In this document: positions 17,286-29,593 of the stretch, one piece after another
Layout of the letters: each line of letters begins with the position of its first letter
How positions within the stretch are numbered: position 1 is the first letter of the stretch
Assembly: GCF_027579695.1 (NCBI RefSeq)
Contig: NC_083577.1
Location: 61,034,741-61,098,740 of the forward strand
DNA: 64,000 nt
Direction: 5' to 3'
Origin: Neoarius graeffei
Lineage: Eukaryota; Chordata; Actinopteri; Siluriformes; Ariidae
Position numbers and translations under genes: made by a program
The notes under the pieces: generated by a model
Told to the model about the DNA's origin: nothing
Databases searched by the model: none
What the model saw: only the letters and a program-made list of their open reading frames with translations

Positions 17286-20200
17286 TAAAGCCGCAAGCGG
17301 CCTCGACGGGCCCTCGCGCCAGCGGCCAAGGGGGGCGGGGGCATGCGTCCCCGCGAAATACCTTCCACAGCTTCTTTGGCAAGAGACATTACTCCCACAA
17401 TGGTGACAAAGCACAGAATTGGACACAGAGTACACGGTGCGCTGAGATGTTGTCATGGACAGAACATTTTATGCCATGGCCTCCCAACCAAATTAATGTA
17501 TTTACCTCATCAGTCACCAAGCTAAAGCTACATAGGATTGTCTTCTGTTAGACATCTATTAGTCTGTATGTAACGCTACAACACTTGCTCCCGACTGCCT
17601 ACCCATTCCCCACAAGTCATGTGTTTTTAAGGCAACCAAAACAACATACTCCTGGTGCCTCATGATTGTAAACACCTCTCCTGCAACTGCTACAGCGCAA
17701 TGAGCGCCCCCAGTGGTCCACAAGTCATGTGTGTTTAAGGCAACCAAAACAACATACTCCTGGTGCCTCATGATTGTAAACACCTCTCCTGCAACTGCTA
17801 CAGCGCAACGAGCGCCCCCAGTGGAGAAAGTTCACCAAATTTGGTATACATGTCAAGGGACCTATGAAGAGTTGTTTTGTAAAGTTTGATCAAGTTTGAC
17901 CAATCAGAAGCCGAGATATAAATTGTTGCCTGAAAACAGCGCCCCCAGTGGCAAAAGTTCACAAAATTTGGCACATATGTCAGGTGACCTGTTAAGAGTG
18001 TGCCTATCAAGTTTGATCAAGATTGAGAAAATAGAAGATGAGATATTGATTTTTGAAGAATAAATTTTCTGGTTTCTCCCATGTCAGTAGGTGGCGCTAT
18101 GCTGCACATGAGCGATTATGAGTTGGAAAAATAAGTGTCTACAACAGCAACGTACTATCAGAAGGTAGTGGTGTGAAGGAGAAGCATTATGGAATTATTT
18201 ACCAAAAACCTGTTTCGGAGCAATTGCGTTGGCCAAAAACAGCGCCCCCCATGGACGAAAATTCCCAAAATGTGGTGTACATGACATGGGAGGTAGTAAG
18301 AGGGTGGCCGTGAAGTTTGACCAAATTTGAGGAAAGATTGGATTTTTTGCCCAAAAATAGCGCCCCCAGTGGCGAAATATCACAGAAATTGGGTAACATG
18401 TCAGATGCCCAATGAGTGATTTGCGTGTGAAGTATGAGCAGTTTTGAGCAATTTGAAGATATGTTATGAATTTTTAAGCATGTAAAATTTTGCATTGAAA
18501 ATTGATTGACGTATAACTTCTGAACGGTTTATTCTACGTGAAACGTATTTAGGAACTTTTGTCAGCCGTGTCTGTAGATGATGTGTATCAATTTTGGTGA
18601 CATTCCTATGAACGGTCTAGGAGGAGTTGCGCCGTCTTCGTCGCCATGCATTTCGCACAAAAGTGAAATTACCTCACTTCCTGTTGGGCGTGGCTAATGC
18701 ATTGGCATTACATTTTTGTCCGGCTTAGTGAGATACATATGCGTACCAAATGGCATGCCACTACTACAAACTACATGGCAACCAGGCACCTTAATGCGGG
18801 AGGCCAAAATCACAATGAGTTAGGGGGCGCTATAGAGGCCCTGAGGCCCGCCTGGATCTGGGCTTCTGGTTCTCAGTAGCGGTGGGAGTCTAAGAAAAAG
18901 GAGCCAAATTTCGTGCGATGTCGACCATGGCAAGCGCCCCAAAAAGGGTCTTGTAAAGAGTTTGCTTGCCAAGTTTGACAAATCAGAAGCTGCAATATCA
19001 TTTCTGCCATAACCAGCACCCCCAGGGGCGAAAGTGCACAAAATTTGGCGTACATGTCAGGTGAGCTATGAAGAGTTCGCGTATGAAGTTTGATGACAAT
19101 TGAGTAAACAGAAGATGAGATATAGATTTTTGAAGAATACATTTTTTGGTTTTTCCCATGTCAGTAGGTGGCGCAATGCTGTACATGAGTGATTATGAGA
19201 TGGAAAAATAAGTGTCCACAACAGCAACGCACTACCACAAGGTAGTGGTGTGAAGGAAAAGCATTATGGAACTATTTACCAAAAACCCGTTGTGGAGAAA
19301 TTGCGTCGGCCAAAAACAGCGCCCCCCATGGACGAAAATTCCCAAAATGTGGTATACATGACATGGGAGGTAGAAAGAGGGTGGCCGTGAAGTTTGACCA
19401 AATTTGAGGAAAGATTGTATTTTTTGCCCAAAAATAGCGCCCCCAGTGGCGAAATATCACAGAAATTGGGTAACATGTCAGAAGCCCAATGAGTGATTAG
19501 CGTGTGAAGTATGAGCAGTGTTGAGCAATTAGAAGATTTGTAATGAATTTTTAAGCATGTAAAATTTTGAAGTGAAAATTGATTGACGTATAACTTCTGA
19601 ACGGTTTATCCTACGTGAAACGTATTTAGTAACTTTTGTCAGGCATGTCTGTAGATGATGTGTATCAATTTTGGTGACATTCCTATGAACGGTCTAGGAG
19701 GAGTTGCGCCGTCTTCGTGGCCATGCATTTCGCACAAAAGTGAAATTACCTCACTTCCTGTTGGGCGTGGCTAATGCATTGGCATTACATTTTTGTCCGG
19801 CTTAGTGAGATACATATGCATACCAAATGGCATGCCACTACTACAAACTATATGGCAACCAGGCACCTTAATGCGGGATGCCAAAATCACAATGACTTAG
19901 GGGGCGCTATAGAGGCCCTGAGCCCCGGCCAAGTGTGGGCTTTTGGTTCTGAGTAGCGGTGGCAATTCTCGGAAGTGGCGCCAAATTTCGCGCGTTTTCG
20001 CCCATGGCAAGTGCCCCGAAAATGGCCCAACAGCGGAGAAAAATAAAGAAGAAGAAGAAGACGGAAGAAGAAGAAGAAGAAGAAGAAGAAGAAGAAGAAG
20101 AAGACGGAAGAAGAATTAAAGCCGCAAGCGGCCTTGACGGGCCCTCGCGCCAGCGGCCAAGGGGGGCGGGGGCATGCATCCCCGCGAAATACCGTAAAGA

Positions 20201-22483
20201 GTTTGCTTGCCAAGTTTGACAAATCAGAAGCTGCAATATCATTTTTGCCATAACCAGCACCCCCAGGGGCGAAAGTGCACAAAATTTGGCGCATATGTCA
20301 GGTGAGCTATAAAGAGTTTGCGTATGAAGTTTGATGACAATTGAGTAAATAGAAGATGAGATATAGATTTTTGAAGAATAAATTTTTTGGTTGTTCCCAT
20401 GTCAGTAGGTGGCGCTATGCTGTACATGAGCGATTATGAGTTGGAAAAATAAGTGTCCACAACAGCAACGTACTATGACAAGGTAGTGGAGTGAAGGAAA
20501 AGCACTATGGAATTATTTACCAAAAACCCGTTTTGGAGCAATTGCGTCGGCCAAAAACAGCGCCCCCCATGGACGAAAATTCCCAAAATGTGGTATACAT
20601 GACATGGGAGGTAGTAAGAGGGTGGCCGTGAAGTTTGACCAAATTAGATTAAAGATTGGATTTTTTGCCCAAAAATAGCGCCCCCAGTGGCGAAATATCA
20701 CAGAAATTGGGTAACATGTCAGAAGCCCAATGAGTGATTTGCGTGTGAAGAATGAGCAGTTTTGAGCAATCAGAAGATTTGTTATGAATTTTCAAGCATG
20801 GAAAATTTTGCATCGAAAATTGATAGACGTATAACTTCTGAACGGTTTATCCGACGTGAAACGTATTTAGTAACTTTTGTCAGCCATGTCTGTAGATGAT
20901 GTGTATCAATTTTGGAGACATTCCTATGAACGGTCCAGGAGGAGTTGCGCCGTCTTCGTGGCCATGCATTTCGCACAAAAGTGAAATAACCTCACTTCCT
21001 GTTGGGCGTGGCTAATGCATTGGCATTAAATTTTTGTCCGGCTTAGTGAGATACATATGCGTACCAAACGGCATGCCACTACTACAAACTACATGGCAAC
21101 CAGGCACCTTAATGCGGGAGGCCAAAATCACAACGAGTTAGGGGGCGCTATAGAGGCCCTGAGGCCCGCCTGGATCTGGGCTTCTGGTTCTCAGTAGCGG
21201 TGGCAGTCTAAGAAAAAGGAGCCAAATTTCGTGCATTGTCGACCATGGCAAGCGCCCCAATAAGGGTCTTGTAAAGAGTTTGCTTGCCAAGTTTGACAAA
21301 TCAGAAGCTGCAATATCATTTCCGCCATAACCAGCACCCCCAGGGGCGAAAGTGCACAAAATTTGGCGTACATGTCAGGTGAGCTATGAAGAGTTTGTGT
21401 ATGAAGTTTGATGACAATTGAGTAAATAGAAGATGAGATATAGATTTTTGAAGAATAAATTCTTTGGTTTTTCCCATGTCAGTAGGTGGCGCTATGCTGT
21501 ACATGAGCGATAATGAGTTGGAAAAATAAGTGTCTACAACAGCAACGCACTATCACAAGGTAGTGGTGAGAAGGAAAAGCATTATGGAATAATTTACCAA
21601 AAACCCGTGTTGGAGCAATTGCGATGGCCAAAAACAGTGCCCCCCATGGACGAAAATTCCCAAAATGTGGTATACATGACATGGGAGGTAGTAAGAGGGT
21701 GGCCGTGAAGTTTGACCAAATTTGAGGAAAGATTGGAATTTTTGCCCAAAAATAGCGCCCCCAGTGGCGAAATATCACAGAAATTGGGTAACATGTCAGA
21801 TGCCCAATGGGTGATCAGCGTGTGAAGTATGAGCAGTTTTGAGCAATAAGATGATTTGTTATGAATTTTTAAGCATGTAAAATTTTGCATCGAAAATTGA
21901 TTGACGTATAACTTCTGAACGGTTTATGCTACGTGAAACGTATTTAGTAACTTTTGTCAGCCATGTCTGTAGATGATGTGTATCAATTTTGGTGACATTC
22001 CTATGAACGGTCTAGGAGGAGTTGCGCCGTCTTCGAGGCCATGCATTTCGCACAAAAGTGAAATTACCTCACTTCCTGTTGGGCGTGGCTAATGCATTGG
22101 CATTACATTTTTGTCCGGCTTAGTGCGATACATATGCCTACCAAATGGCATGCCACTACTACAAACTACATGGCAACCAGGCACCTTAATGCGGGAGACC
22201 AAAATCACAACGACTTAGGGGGCGCTATAGAGGCCCTGAGCCCCGGCCAAGTTTGGGCTTTTGGTTCTGAGTAGCGGTGGCAATTCTCGGAACTGGTGCC
22301 AAATTTCGTGCGTTTTCGCCCATGGCAAGCGCCCCGAAAATGGCCCAACAGCGGAGAAAAATAAAGAAGAAGAAGAAGAAGAAGAAGACGGAAGAAGAAG
22401 AAGAAGAAGAAGAAGACGGAAGAATAATAATAGTGAACTCTTACAAGAACAATAGGGCCTTCGCCCATAGGGCTCGGGCCCTA
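17285..22483 (+). repeat. hairpin-ended higher-order repeat, about 1077-bp units
   Basis: The left end is a perfect hairpin, GCCGCAAGCGGC. The right end is a GC-rich hairpin-like tail around GGGCCTTCGCCC and GGGCTCGGGCCC. Between them, landmarks such as CAGTAGGTGGCGC recur at about 18085, 19162, 20403 and 21480, giving periods of 1077, 1241 and 1077 bp. The longer period holds a (GAA)n tract (about 20047-20115) and a second copy of the hairpin head (20116-20192). A (GAA)n tract also precedes the final tail (about 22365-22425). Within units the motif GCGCCCCCAGTGGCGAAA recurs in diverged forms. The many short repeated ORFs have no recognisable domain, and I treat them as non-coding. Confidence 0.75.
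17611..17826 (+). repeat. 108-bp tandem duplication
   Basis: Two nearly identical copies of a segment starting CACAAGTCATGTG (17611 and 17719), each ending near AGCGCCCCCAGTGG. Confidence 0.85.
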
Positions 22484-23108
22484 ATAATACCATGGATTTT
22501 TGCCTGTTCTGATTATTTAGTGTGCTAGCGTGCAGCTGTGTAGGTAGTTTTTCCCTATCCACTACGTAGTTCACTATTTTGGAGGTTTTGCTGTTTTGTA
22601 ACTATACCCACAAGCACATGATGTCCCACAGTGCAATGCAATACGTCACAAACCAAATGAGATGGTATACAATACCCATAATGGCATTTGTAGTGAGCAG
22701 GGCACCATTTCGAACACAGAGTCATTCTTTCTCCACATCTAATGAAACAGGAAGCCACTGCAGTGTTAAAGGTCTGCTCCTTTGGCAGTCATTTAAACAT
22801 TTTACATTTTGGTAGGCAATGAATGAAGAAATCCACCACACAGAACAAAATTTTCAGAGTAAATATGGATAGTGAGCACAAGTGTTATTGTTCTTGCAGC
22901 AGAAAAATGGTGATGAGTTTACCGCTTAGCAGTGAATTGAAAAAAACAGTTGTCCTTGTGGAATAAATTCACATGCCACTGATAGAGAACTGTTCTTGTT
23001 TGTGTATATTTGCTCCAATATTTGAATATATGCTGAATGTAATAATTCATGTTTTATCAACTCTAACTTAGCTCAACAGTGCTTCCATAACAATTTTGTA
23101 AATTGTAG
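22484..23108. other. stretch without a recognisable gene
   Basis: It includes an old repeat-like piece near 22545-22760 (TATCCACTACGTAGTTCACTA...) that resembles degraded fish TIR elements. The rest is AT-rich with no convincing ORF. Confidence 0.45.
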
Positions 23109-23118
23109 TTTGAGACAG

Positions 23119-23490
23119 GGCGGCACGGTGGTGTAGTGGTTAGCGCTGTCGCCTCACAGCAAGAAGGTCCGGGTTCGAGCCCCGTGGCCAGCGAGGGCCT
23201 TTCTGTGTGGAGTTTGCATGTTCTCCCCGTGTCCGCGTGGGTTTCCTCCGGGTGCTTTGGTTTCCCCCACAGTCCAAAGACATGCAGGTTAGGTTAACTG
23301 GTGACTCTAAATTGACCGTAGGTGTGAATGTGAGTGTGAATGGTTGTCTGTGTCTATGTGTCAGCCCTGTTATGACCTGGCGACTTGTCCAGGGTGTACC
23401 CCGCCTTTCGCCCGTAGTCAGCTGGGATAGGCTCCAGCTTGCCTGTGACCCTGTAGAACAGGATAAAGCGGCTAGAGATGATGAGATGAG
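23119..23490 (+). mobile_element. full-length reference SINE copy (372 bp)
   Basis: The cleanest copy in the window, with a perfect 10-bp TSD TTTGAGACAG at 23109-23118 and 23491-23500. Box A lies in GGTGTAGTGGTTAGCG and box B in GGTTCGAGCCC near 23172. A long tRNA-unrelated body and an AGATGATGAGATGAG tail follow. It is transcribed by pol III in principle. The many 60-110-codon ORFs found in SINE copies are chance frames. Confidence 0.95.
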
Positions 23491-23582
23491 TTTGAGACAG
23501 ACTGGCGTTCTTTTAGATCCCATCATTTGCTGATATATAGATGGCTGTGTAATGCACCGACTACACAAGTTCATGTGTGTGT

Positions 23583-23640
23583 TTAATATATAGATAGATA
23601 GATTTACTTTATTAATCCCAAGCTGGGAAATTGTTAAATT
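23583..23640 (-). repeat. GATA tract plus LINE-like 3' end fragment
   Basis: ATAGATAGATAGATTTACTTTATTAATCCC resembles the reversed 3' terminus common to some fish non-LTR elements. Too short to assign. Confidence 0.4.
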
Positions 23641-23676
23641 GTTCAATAATTAATTGCTTGTGTGTGTCTGTGCGTG

Positions 23677-24621
23677 CAAGGCTGTAGCCAGCATTTTAAA
23701 ATCACTGAGGTCCGTGAAGCGCACGCAAAGTGCGCACTGAAAAATTTTTGACATATTTAAATGAAAGGGGTGACTTACACATCACACAAGAGATCTCATC
23801 TCATCATCTCTAGCCACTTTATCCTGTTCTACAGGGTTGCAGGCAAGCTAGAGCCTATCCCAGCTGACTACAGGCGAAAGGCGTGGTACACCCTGGACAA
23901 GTCGCCAGGTCATCACAGGGCTGACACATAGACACAGACAACCATTCACACTCACTTTAGAGTCACCAGTTAACCTAACCTGCATGTTTTTGGACTGTGG
24001 GGGAAACCGGAGCACCCAGAGGAAACCCACGCGGACACGGGGAGAACATGTAAACTCCACACAGAAAGGCCCTCGCCGGCCACAGGGCTCGAACCCGGAC
24101 CTTCTTGCTGTGAGGCGACAGTGCTAACCACTACACCACCGTGCCGCCCCCACAAGAGAGCTATTCCTGAAATTACTTTTAATGGTGTTTGAACTGAATA
24201 TCATCAGTTTTGAAAAAAAAAAATCATGTATGTGGCAAGAGTAAGAATAATTTAAGCTTGTTTAATGGTTTGATCTGGCCCAAGCAATGAGGACAAAATT
24301 GCGCTGCTTTGAAAATGTAAATTTAACAGCTTCATGAAAGTGCGCTGATGGTTACCATGAAAGAAACGTGTCTCCTGCACTGCGTTCCTCCCCTGAGTCG
24401 TGCGCTCATTCGTTTTTGTGTTCTTGGTCTCAGAGCCGCTTGCACAAAACAGACACAGAAGACAGAATCAACGTTTAACATAATTAACAATGCACTTTTT
24501 ACGGAGATGTTTTAATGTTATTCTTTATTTTTTATCCAGTTGAATATTTAGCGTACAAATTCAGCTCTTAAAAATGACCGAGGTCCGGACCTCGGTGGCC
24601 TCATAGCTGGCTACGGCCATG
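23677..24621. mobile_element. hAT MITE related to 1048-3135, with nested SINE
   Basis: Ends CAAGGCTGTAGCCAGC and, reversed, CATGGCCGTAGCCAGC, with GAGGTCCG/CGGACCTCGG just inside. The 8-bp TSD is TGTGCGTG/TGTGTGTG (23669-23676, 24622-24629). A minus-strand SINE sits inside at 23794-24150. Confidence 0.85.
23794..24150 (-). mobile_element. SINE copy nested in hAT MITE
   Basis: Full-length reverse copy with a 9-bp TSD, CACAAGAGA (23785-23793, 24151-24159). Confidence 0.93.
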
Positions 24622-24664
24622 TGTGTGTGGTGTGTTTCAGTATCTCAAAAGCAAGTGGGTCATA

Positions 24665-26314
24665 CGGTTAGGTCCATAAATATTTGGACAGAGACAACAT
24701 TTTACTAATTTTGGTTCTGTACATTACCACAATGAATTTTGAACAAAACAATTCAGATGCAGTTGAAGTTCAGACTTTCAGCTTTAATTCAGTGGGTTGA
24801 ACAAAATGATTGCATAAAAATGTGAGGAACTAAACCATTTTTTAAACACAATCCCTTCATTTCAGGGGCTCAAAAGTAATTGGACAAATTAAATAATTGT
24901 AAATAAAATGTTCATTTCTAATACTTGGTTGAAAACCCTTTGTTGGCAATGACTGCCTGAAGTCTTGAACTCATGGACATCACCAGATGCTGTGTTTCCT
25001 CCTTTTTAATACTCTGCCAGGCCTTTACTGCAGCGGTTTTCAGTTGCTGTTTGTTTGTGGGCCTTTCTGTCTGAAGTTTAGTCTTTAACAAGTGAAATGC
25101 ATGCTCAATTGGGTTGAGATCAGGTGACTGACTTGGCCGTTCAAGAATATTCCACTTCTTTGCTTTAATAAACTCCTGGGTTGCTTTGGCTTTATGTTTT
25201 GGGTAATTGTCCATCTGTATTATGAAACGCCGACCAATCAGTTTGGCTGCATTTGGCTGGATTTGAGCACACAGTATGTTTCTGAATACCTCAGAATTCA
25301 TCCGGCTGCTTCTGTCCTGTGTCACATCATCAATAAACACTAGTGACCCAGTGCTACTGGCAGCCATGCATGCCCATGCCATCACACTGCCTCCACCATG
25401 TTTTACAGATGATGTGGTATGCTTTGGATCATGAGCTGTACCACGCCTTCGCCATACTTTTTTCTTTCCATCATTCTGGTAGAGGTTGAGCTTGGTTTCA
25501 TCTGTCCAAAGAATGTTCTTCCAGAACTGTGCTGGCTTTTTTAGATGTTTTTTAGCAAAGTCCAATCTAGACTTTTTATTCTTGAGGCTTATGAGTGTCT
25601 TGCACCATGCAGTGAACCCTCTGTATTTACTTTCATGCAGTCTTCTCTTTATGGCAGATTTGGATATTGATATGCCTACCTCCTGGAGAGTGCTGTTCAC
25701 TTGGTTGGCTGTTGTGAAGGGGTTTCTCTTCACCATGGAAATTATTCTGCAATCATCCACCACCGTTGTCTTCTGTGGGCATCCAGGTCTTTTTGCATTG
25801 AGGAGTTCACCAGTGCTTTCTTTCTTTCTCAGGATGTACCAAACTGTAGATTTTGCTACTCCTAATATTGTAGCAATTTCTCGGATGTTTTTTTTTTCTG
25901 TTTTCACAGCTTAAGGATGGCTTGTTTCACCTGCATGGAGAGCTCCTTTGACCGCATGTTTTCTTCACAGCAAAATCTTCCAAATGCAAGCACCACACCT
26001 CAAATCAACTCCAGGCCTTTTATCTGCTTAATTGAGAATGACATAACGAAGGAATTGCCCACACCTGCCCATGAAATAGCCTTTGAGTCAATTGTCCAAT
26101 TCCTTTTGGTCCCTTTAAAAACAGGGTGGCACATGTTAAGGAGCTGAAACTCCTAAACCCTTCATCCAATTTTAATGTGGATACCCTCAAATGAAAGCTG
26201 AAAGTCTGGACTTTATGTCCATGTCCATTATATAACTATAACTTGAATATGTTTCAGTAAGCAGGTAAAAAAACAAAATTTGTGTCAGTGTCCAAATATA
26301 TATGGACCTCACTG
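24665..26314 (-). mobile_element. Tc1-like transposon, nearly intact
   Basis: A 1650-bp element between TA dinucleotides (24663-24664, 26315-26316). Long inverted ends start GGTCCATAAATATTTGGACA on the left and GGTCCATATATATTTGGACA from the right, with an internal GACTTTCAGCTTT block on both sides. This is the classic long-IR Tc1 layout. The transposase is on the minus strand. Confidence 0.92.
24918..25957 (-). pseudogene. Tc1-like DD34E transposase, one frameshift
   Basis: The ATG at 25957 opens MRSKELSMQVKQAILKL. A 2-bp excess (TG near 25906-25909) then shifts the frame, after which 329 codons run open to the stop at 24918. The helix-turn-helix region (IREIATILGVAKSTVW) and the second, homeodomain-like helices (ISISKSAIKRRL) precede the catalytic domain. 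Within the open 329 residues the triad is Asp136 (LWTDETKL), Asp233 (IQMDNYPKH) and Glu268 (DLNPIEHA), 34 residues after the second Asp, so DD34E is intact. The total, about 345 residues, is normal for Tc1 transposases. It would excise and insert the element at TA. The frameshift near codon 17 should abolish full-length protein unless a later start is used. Confidence 0.92.
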
Positions 26315-26316
26315 TA

Positions 26317-27388
26317 TTTGCAGGGGTGATGTGGCAGTTGGAGTGTTTAGTAACCTCCAGCCTGCATTCCAACATGTCTGACTTTTATTTCTAACAGATC
26401 TCAACTTTGGCAAGTGGCTTGCATTATTTAATCAGTTAGATGTGTATGAACTGCTTATGCAGCAGTTTTATAATTGGTGCATTGCACAAAAAGTTTCAGA
26501 TAAAGCTGTAATGCAGACATACTGTACATGCTATCATTAGTATCAGTTCCTTGAGTCTATTCACTTTGCTGATGCAAACTGTACAAAACTATCCCAGCAT
26601 GCACAGACATTTTTTCCACAGTTTAAAAACAAAAACAATTTTTTCATGCTTTCAAATGCCATGCTTTCAAAACAAATTAAGATTGATGTGTAAAGTGTGC
26701 TTGGATAATCAATCCATTGTGTGATGCTTGTAAGTCATGCATCTGCTTTTGAGTTGAACTAATGTAGATTCACCAAGCAACTGTTTCTGAATATTCTCAA
26801 ACACAGAGTCTGGCAATCTGATGTTGTATCTATGTAAACAGGACTACGCCCTTGATTGGGTACGAGGGTATACACATTCACATTTGTAAGGTGGGAATAA
26901 ATTGGAGACCCCAGATGCATCTGTGCAAACATGTGAAACAGACAATTCAGGATTGAGCAATGGACCCTGTATCTGTGAGACAGCAATGCTAGCTGCACCA
27001 CTGTGCCACCATTCTGATCCTTGCCAAAGAGTCGATGACATCTGTTATTAGATTGGTAACAAAAATAAGTTCATTACTGCTTAATACCATAATCTACTTT
27101 AAACCATGAAACCTGAAACATTAGGATATGAAAACTAATGATAGTAATACATAGAAAAACACAGAAACTACTGTTCCTTTGTAACACTCCCCCCCCCCCC
27201 CCCCAAAAAAAAAGCTCTACTTGGCAGACAATGCTGAAGCAGATGGTGATTTATTTTACTAATGCATGTCCTGCATTTTTAGTGTTTTTCACCATGCCAA
27301 GAACGCCCTAGTATACATATTTATTTTAAAATTTGAATTACCACCAATACAACTAAATACTAATGTGGAGAAAAGGACTAAACATTAC
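26317..27388. other. stretch without a recognisable gene; old SINE relic near 26865-27010
   Basis: Mostly AT-rich unique-looking sequence. A degraded minus-strand SINE is suggested by CACATTCACATTTG and CAGCACCACTGTGCCACC-like landmarks. A C run followed by an A run lies near 27187-27213. Confidence 0.5.
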
Positions 27389-27390
27389 TA

Positions 27391-28853
27391 CAGTGTCTTG
27401 CAAAAGTATTCATCCCTCTTGGTGTTTGTCCTGTTTCATTGCATTACAAGATGGAATTAAAATGGATTGTTGGAGGGGTAGCACCATTCGATTTACACAA
27501 CATGCCTACCATTTTAAAGGTGAAAATTATTGTTTTTTTGTGACACAAACAATAATTAAGATGAGAAAACAGAAATCTGGAATGTGCATAGATATTCACC
27601 CCCTTTCGTATGAAACCCCTAAATAAGAGCTGGTCCAACCAATTCACTTCATAAGTCACATAATTAGTTGATTAAGATCCACCTGTGTGCAAAGTGTCAC
27701 ATGATCTGTCATATAATGAACCCTGTTCTGGAAGGACCCTGACTCTGCAACACTACTAAGCAAGCAACATGAAAACCAAGGAGCCTCCAAACAGGTCAGA
27801 GACAAAGTTGTGGAGAAGTATAGATCAGGGTTGGGTTATAAAAAATATCCCCAACTTTGAATATTCCAGGGAGCGCCAAACCTGACAAGAAAAGGCTGCC
27901 CACCAAAACTCACAGACCAGGCAAGGAGGGCATTAATCAGAGATGCAACAAAGACACCAAAGATAACACTGAAGGAGCTGCAAAGATCCACAGCGGAGAT
28001 GGGAGTATCTGTCCATAGGACCACTTTAAGCTGTACGCTCCACAGAATGGGGCTTTATGGAAGAGTGGCCAGAAAAAAAGTCATTGCTTATGAAAACACA
28101 TTTGGAGTTTGTCCATGGGAAATGCCATGTATGGCACAAACCCAACACCTAGAGAACACAATTCCTCAAGTGAAGCATGGTGGTGGCAGCATCATACTGT
28201 GGGGATATTTTTCATCTGCAGGGACAGGAGAGCTGGTCAGGATTGAAGGAAACATGGATGGCACTAAATACAGGGCAATTTTGGAGGAAAACCTGTGAGT
28301 CAGCCAGAGGTTTGAGACTGGGATGAAGGTTCATGTTCCAGAAGGACAATGACCCTAAACATACTGCTAAAGCTACACTGGAGTGGTTTAAAGGGAAACA
28401 TTTAAATGTCTTGGAATGGCCTAATCAAAGCCCAGACCTTAATCCAACTGAGAATCTGTGGCATAATTTGAAGATTGCTGTACACCAACGTAACCCATCT
28501 AACTTGAAGGAGTTGGAGCAGTTTTGCCTTGAGGAATGGGCAAAAATCCCAGTGGCTAGACATGCTAAGCTAATAGAGGCATATCCCAAGAGACTTGCAG
28601 CTGTAATTGTAGCAAAAGGTTGCTCTACAAAGTATTGACTTGGGGGGTGAATACCTATGCACACTCCAGATTTCTGTTTTTTCATCTTAATTATTGTTTG
28701 TGTCACAATAAAACAGCAATTTCACCTTTAAAGTTGTAGGCATGTTGTGTAAATCAAATGGTGCTAATCCCTCAAAATCCATTTTAATTCCAGCTTGTAA
28801 TGCAACAAAACAGGACAAACACCAAGGGGGATGAATACTTTTGCAAGGCACTG
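27391..28853 (+). mobile_element. Tc1-like transposon, second family
   Basis: A 1463-bp element between TA dinucleotides (27389-27390, 28854-28855), with inverted ends CAGTGTCTTGCAAAAGTATT and, reversed, CAGTGCCTTGCAAAAGTATT that extend over 100 bp. It contains a degraded plus-strand transposase. Confidence 0.92.
27999..28638 (+). pseudogene. Tc1-like transposase remnant, deleted core
   Basis: Two open blocks survive. The first (27999-28298) starts [19 protein letters not shown] and includes [14 protein letters not shown]. The second (28333-28638) has [16 protein letters not shown] and [14 protein letters not shown] and ends GCSTKY. The segment carrying the first catalytic Asp (W[ST]DET) is deleted between KKVIA and YENTFG, and a stop separates the blocks. 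The second Asp and the Glu remain. It cannot be active. Weaker N-terminal similarity extends upstream to about 27770. Confidence 0.88.
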
Positions 28854-28855
28854 TA

Positions 28856-29270
28856 TTTACTACAAACATATATTGTAGGTTGAAAATGTAATATAGTTTG
28901 GAAGAACAATTTCCAAAGTTTAAAAATCTTAAAAGGAGTCCCTATTTGGAATAAAGCCTACTGTAAGATTTATGTTTTTCAGTTACTTCAAATACACCAT
29001 AAGGAGTATACATGTGGAATATCTGCTTCTAAGTTGCATACAAGCTATTTCCACAGATGAGTTTGGGTCCTGTGGCATTTCCGGCAGATATCTACTCTTT
29101 CATTCCGGCTTGACTGGACACAGTTATCTGATGAGCTCCGCGTCACACAACCATTCAGTCCTTCTCATGTACACAACTGATGTAATCATCTCATAGCTTA
29201 AGGCACAACAGAATTACTGACATATTTCCACAATGATCTGCTAAGAGTTTGGAGACGATGGTACTGATTG
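28856..29270. other. stretch without a recognisable gene
   Basis: AT-rich sequence with no conserved ORF or repeat landmark seen. Confidence 0.45.
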
Positions 29271-29593
29271 TGTAGGGAAGAGTGGGGAGACTTGGGACAG
29301 GAGTCTTGAGACAGTTTGTTTTCCCATAAATTCATTTCAACCAATCAGGATTTTTAAAAATCCATCAGAAGTTAGGTGTTGCCCCTTAGAGTAACCTACT
29401 TCCTTTGGAACCAGGAAGCTGGACACTGCAGTAAGGTCTGTGCAGTTCAATATTTTTGTCAACCAAAACTTGTATTTTCTACTTCGCAATCCACCTCCAT
29501 TCAATGGTATAATGTTCAGGATTTGTTAGAAATTAAAGTATGTAGCCTAGAGTTACCATATAGTATTATTTATTAAACTTAATTTCTGGTGAA

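Noticed and set aside
19959-20219. Glu/Lys-rich or Ser/Phe-rich ORFs
   Set aside because: These are translations of (GAA)n microsatellites.
18195-22240. Repeated minus-strand peptides such as MIFRHWGRYFWAKNPIF in the 17-22 kb region
   Set aside because: They recur only because the DNA unit repeats, are interrupted inconsistently and show no domain. A protein array is not supported.
23123-23195. tRNA gene
   Set aside because: Only box A and box B-like sequence is present. The cloverleaf is degenerate and the unit is a SINE head with a long body and TSDs.
23207-23533. Recurring ORFs of 60-110 codons with CSPRVCVGFLRVLRFPP-type sequence in many SINE copies
   Set aside because: They are chance frames across the pol III SINE body, appear on both strands and start or stop at repeat edges.
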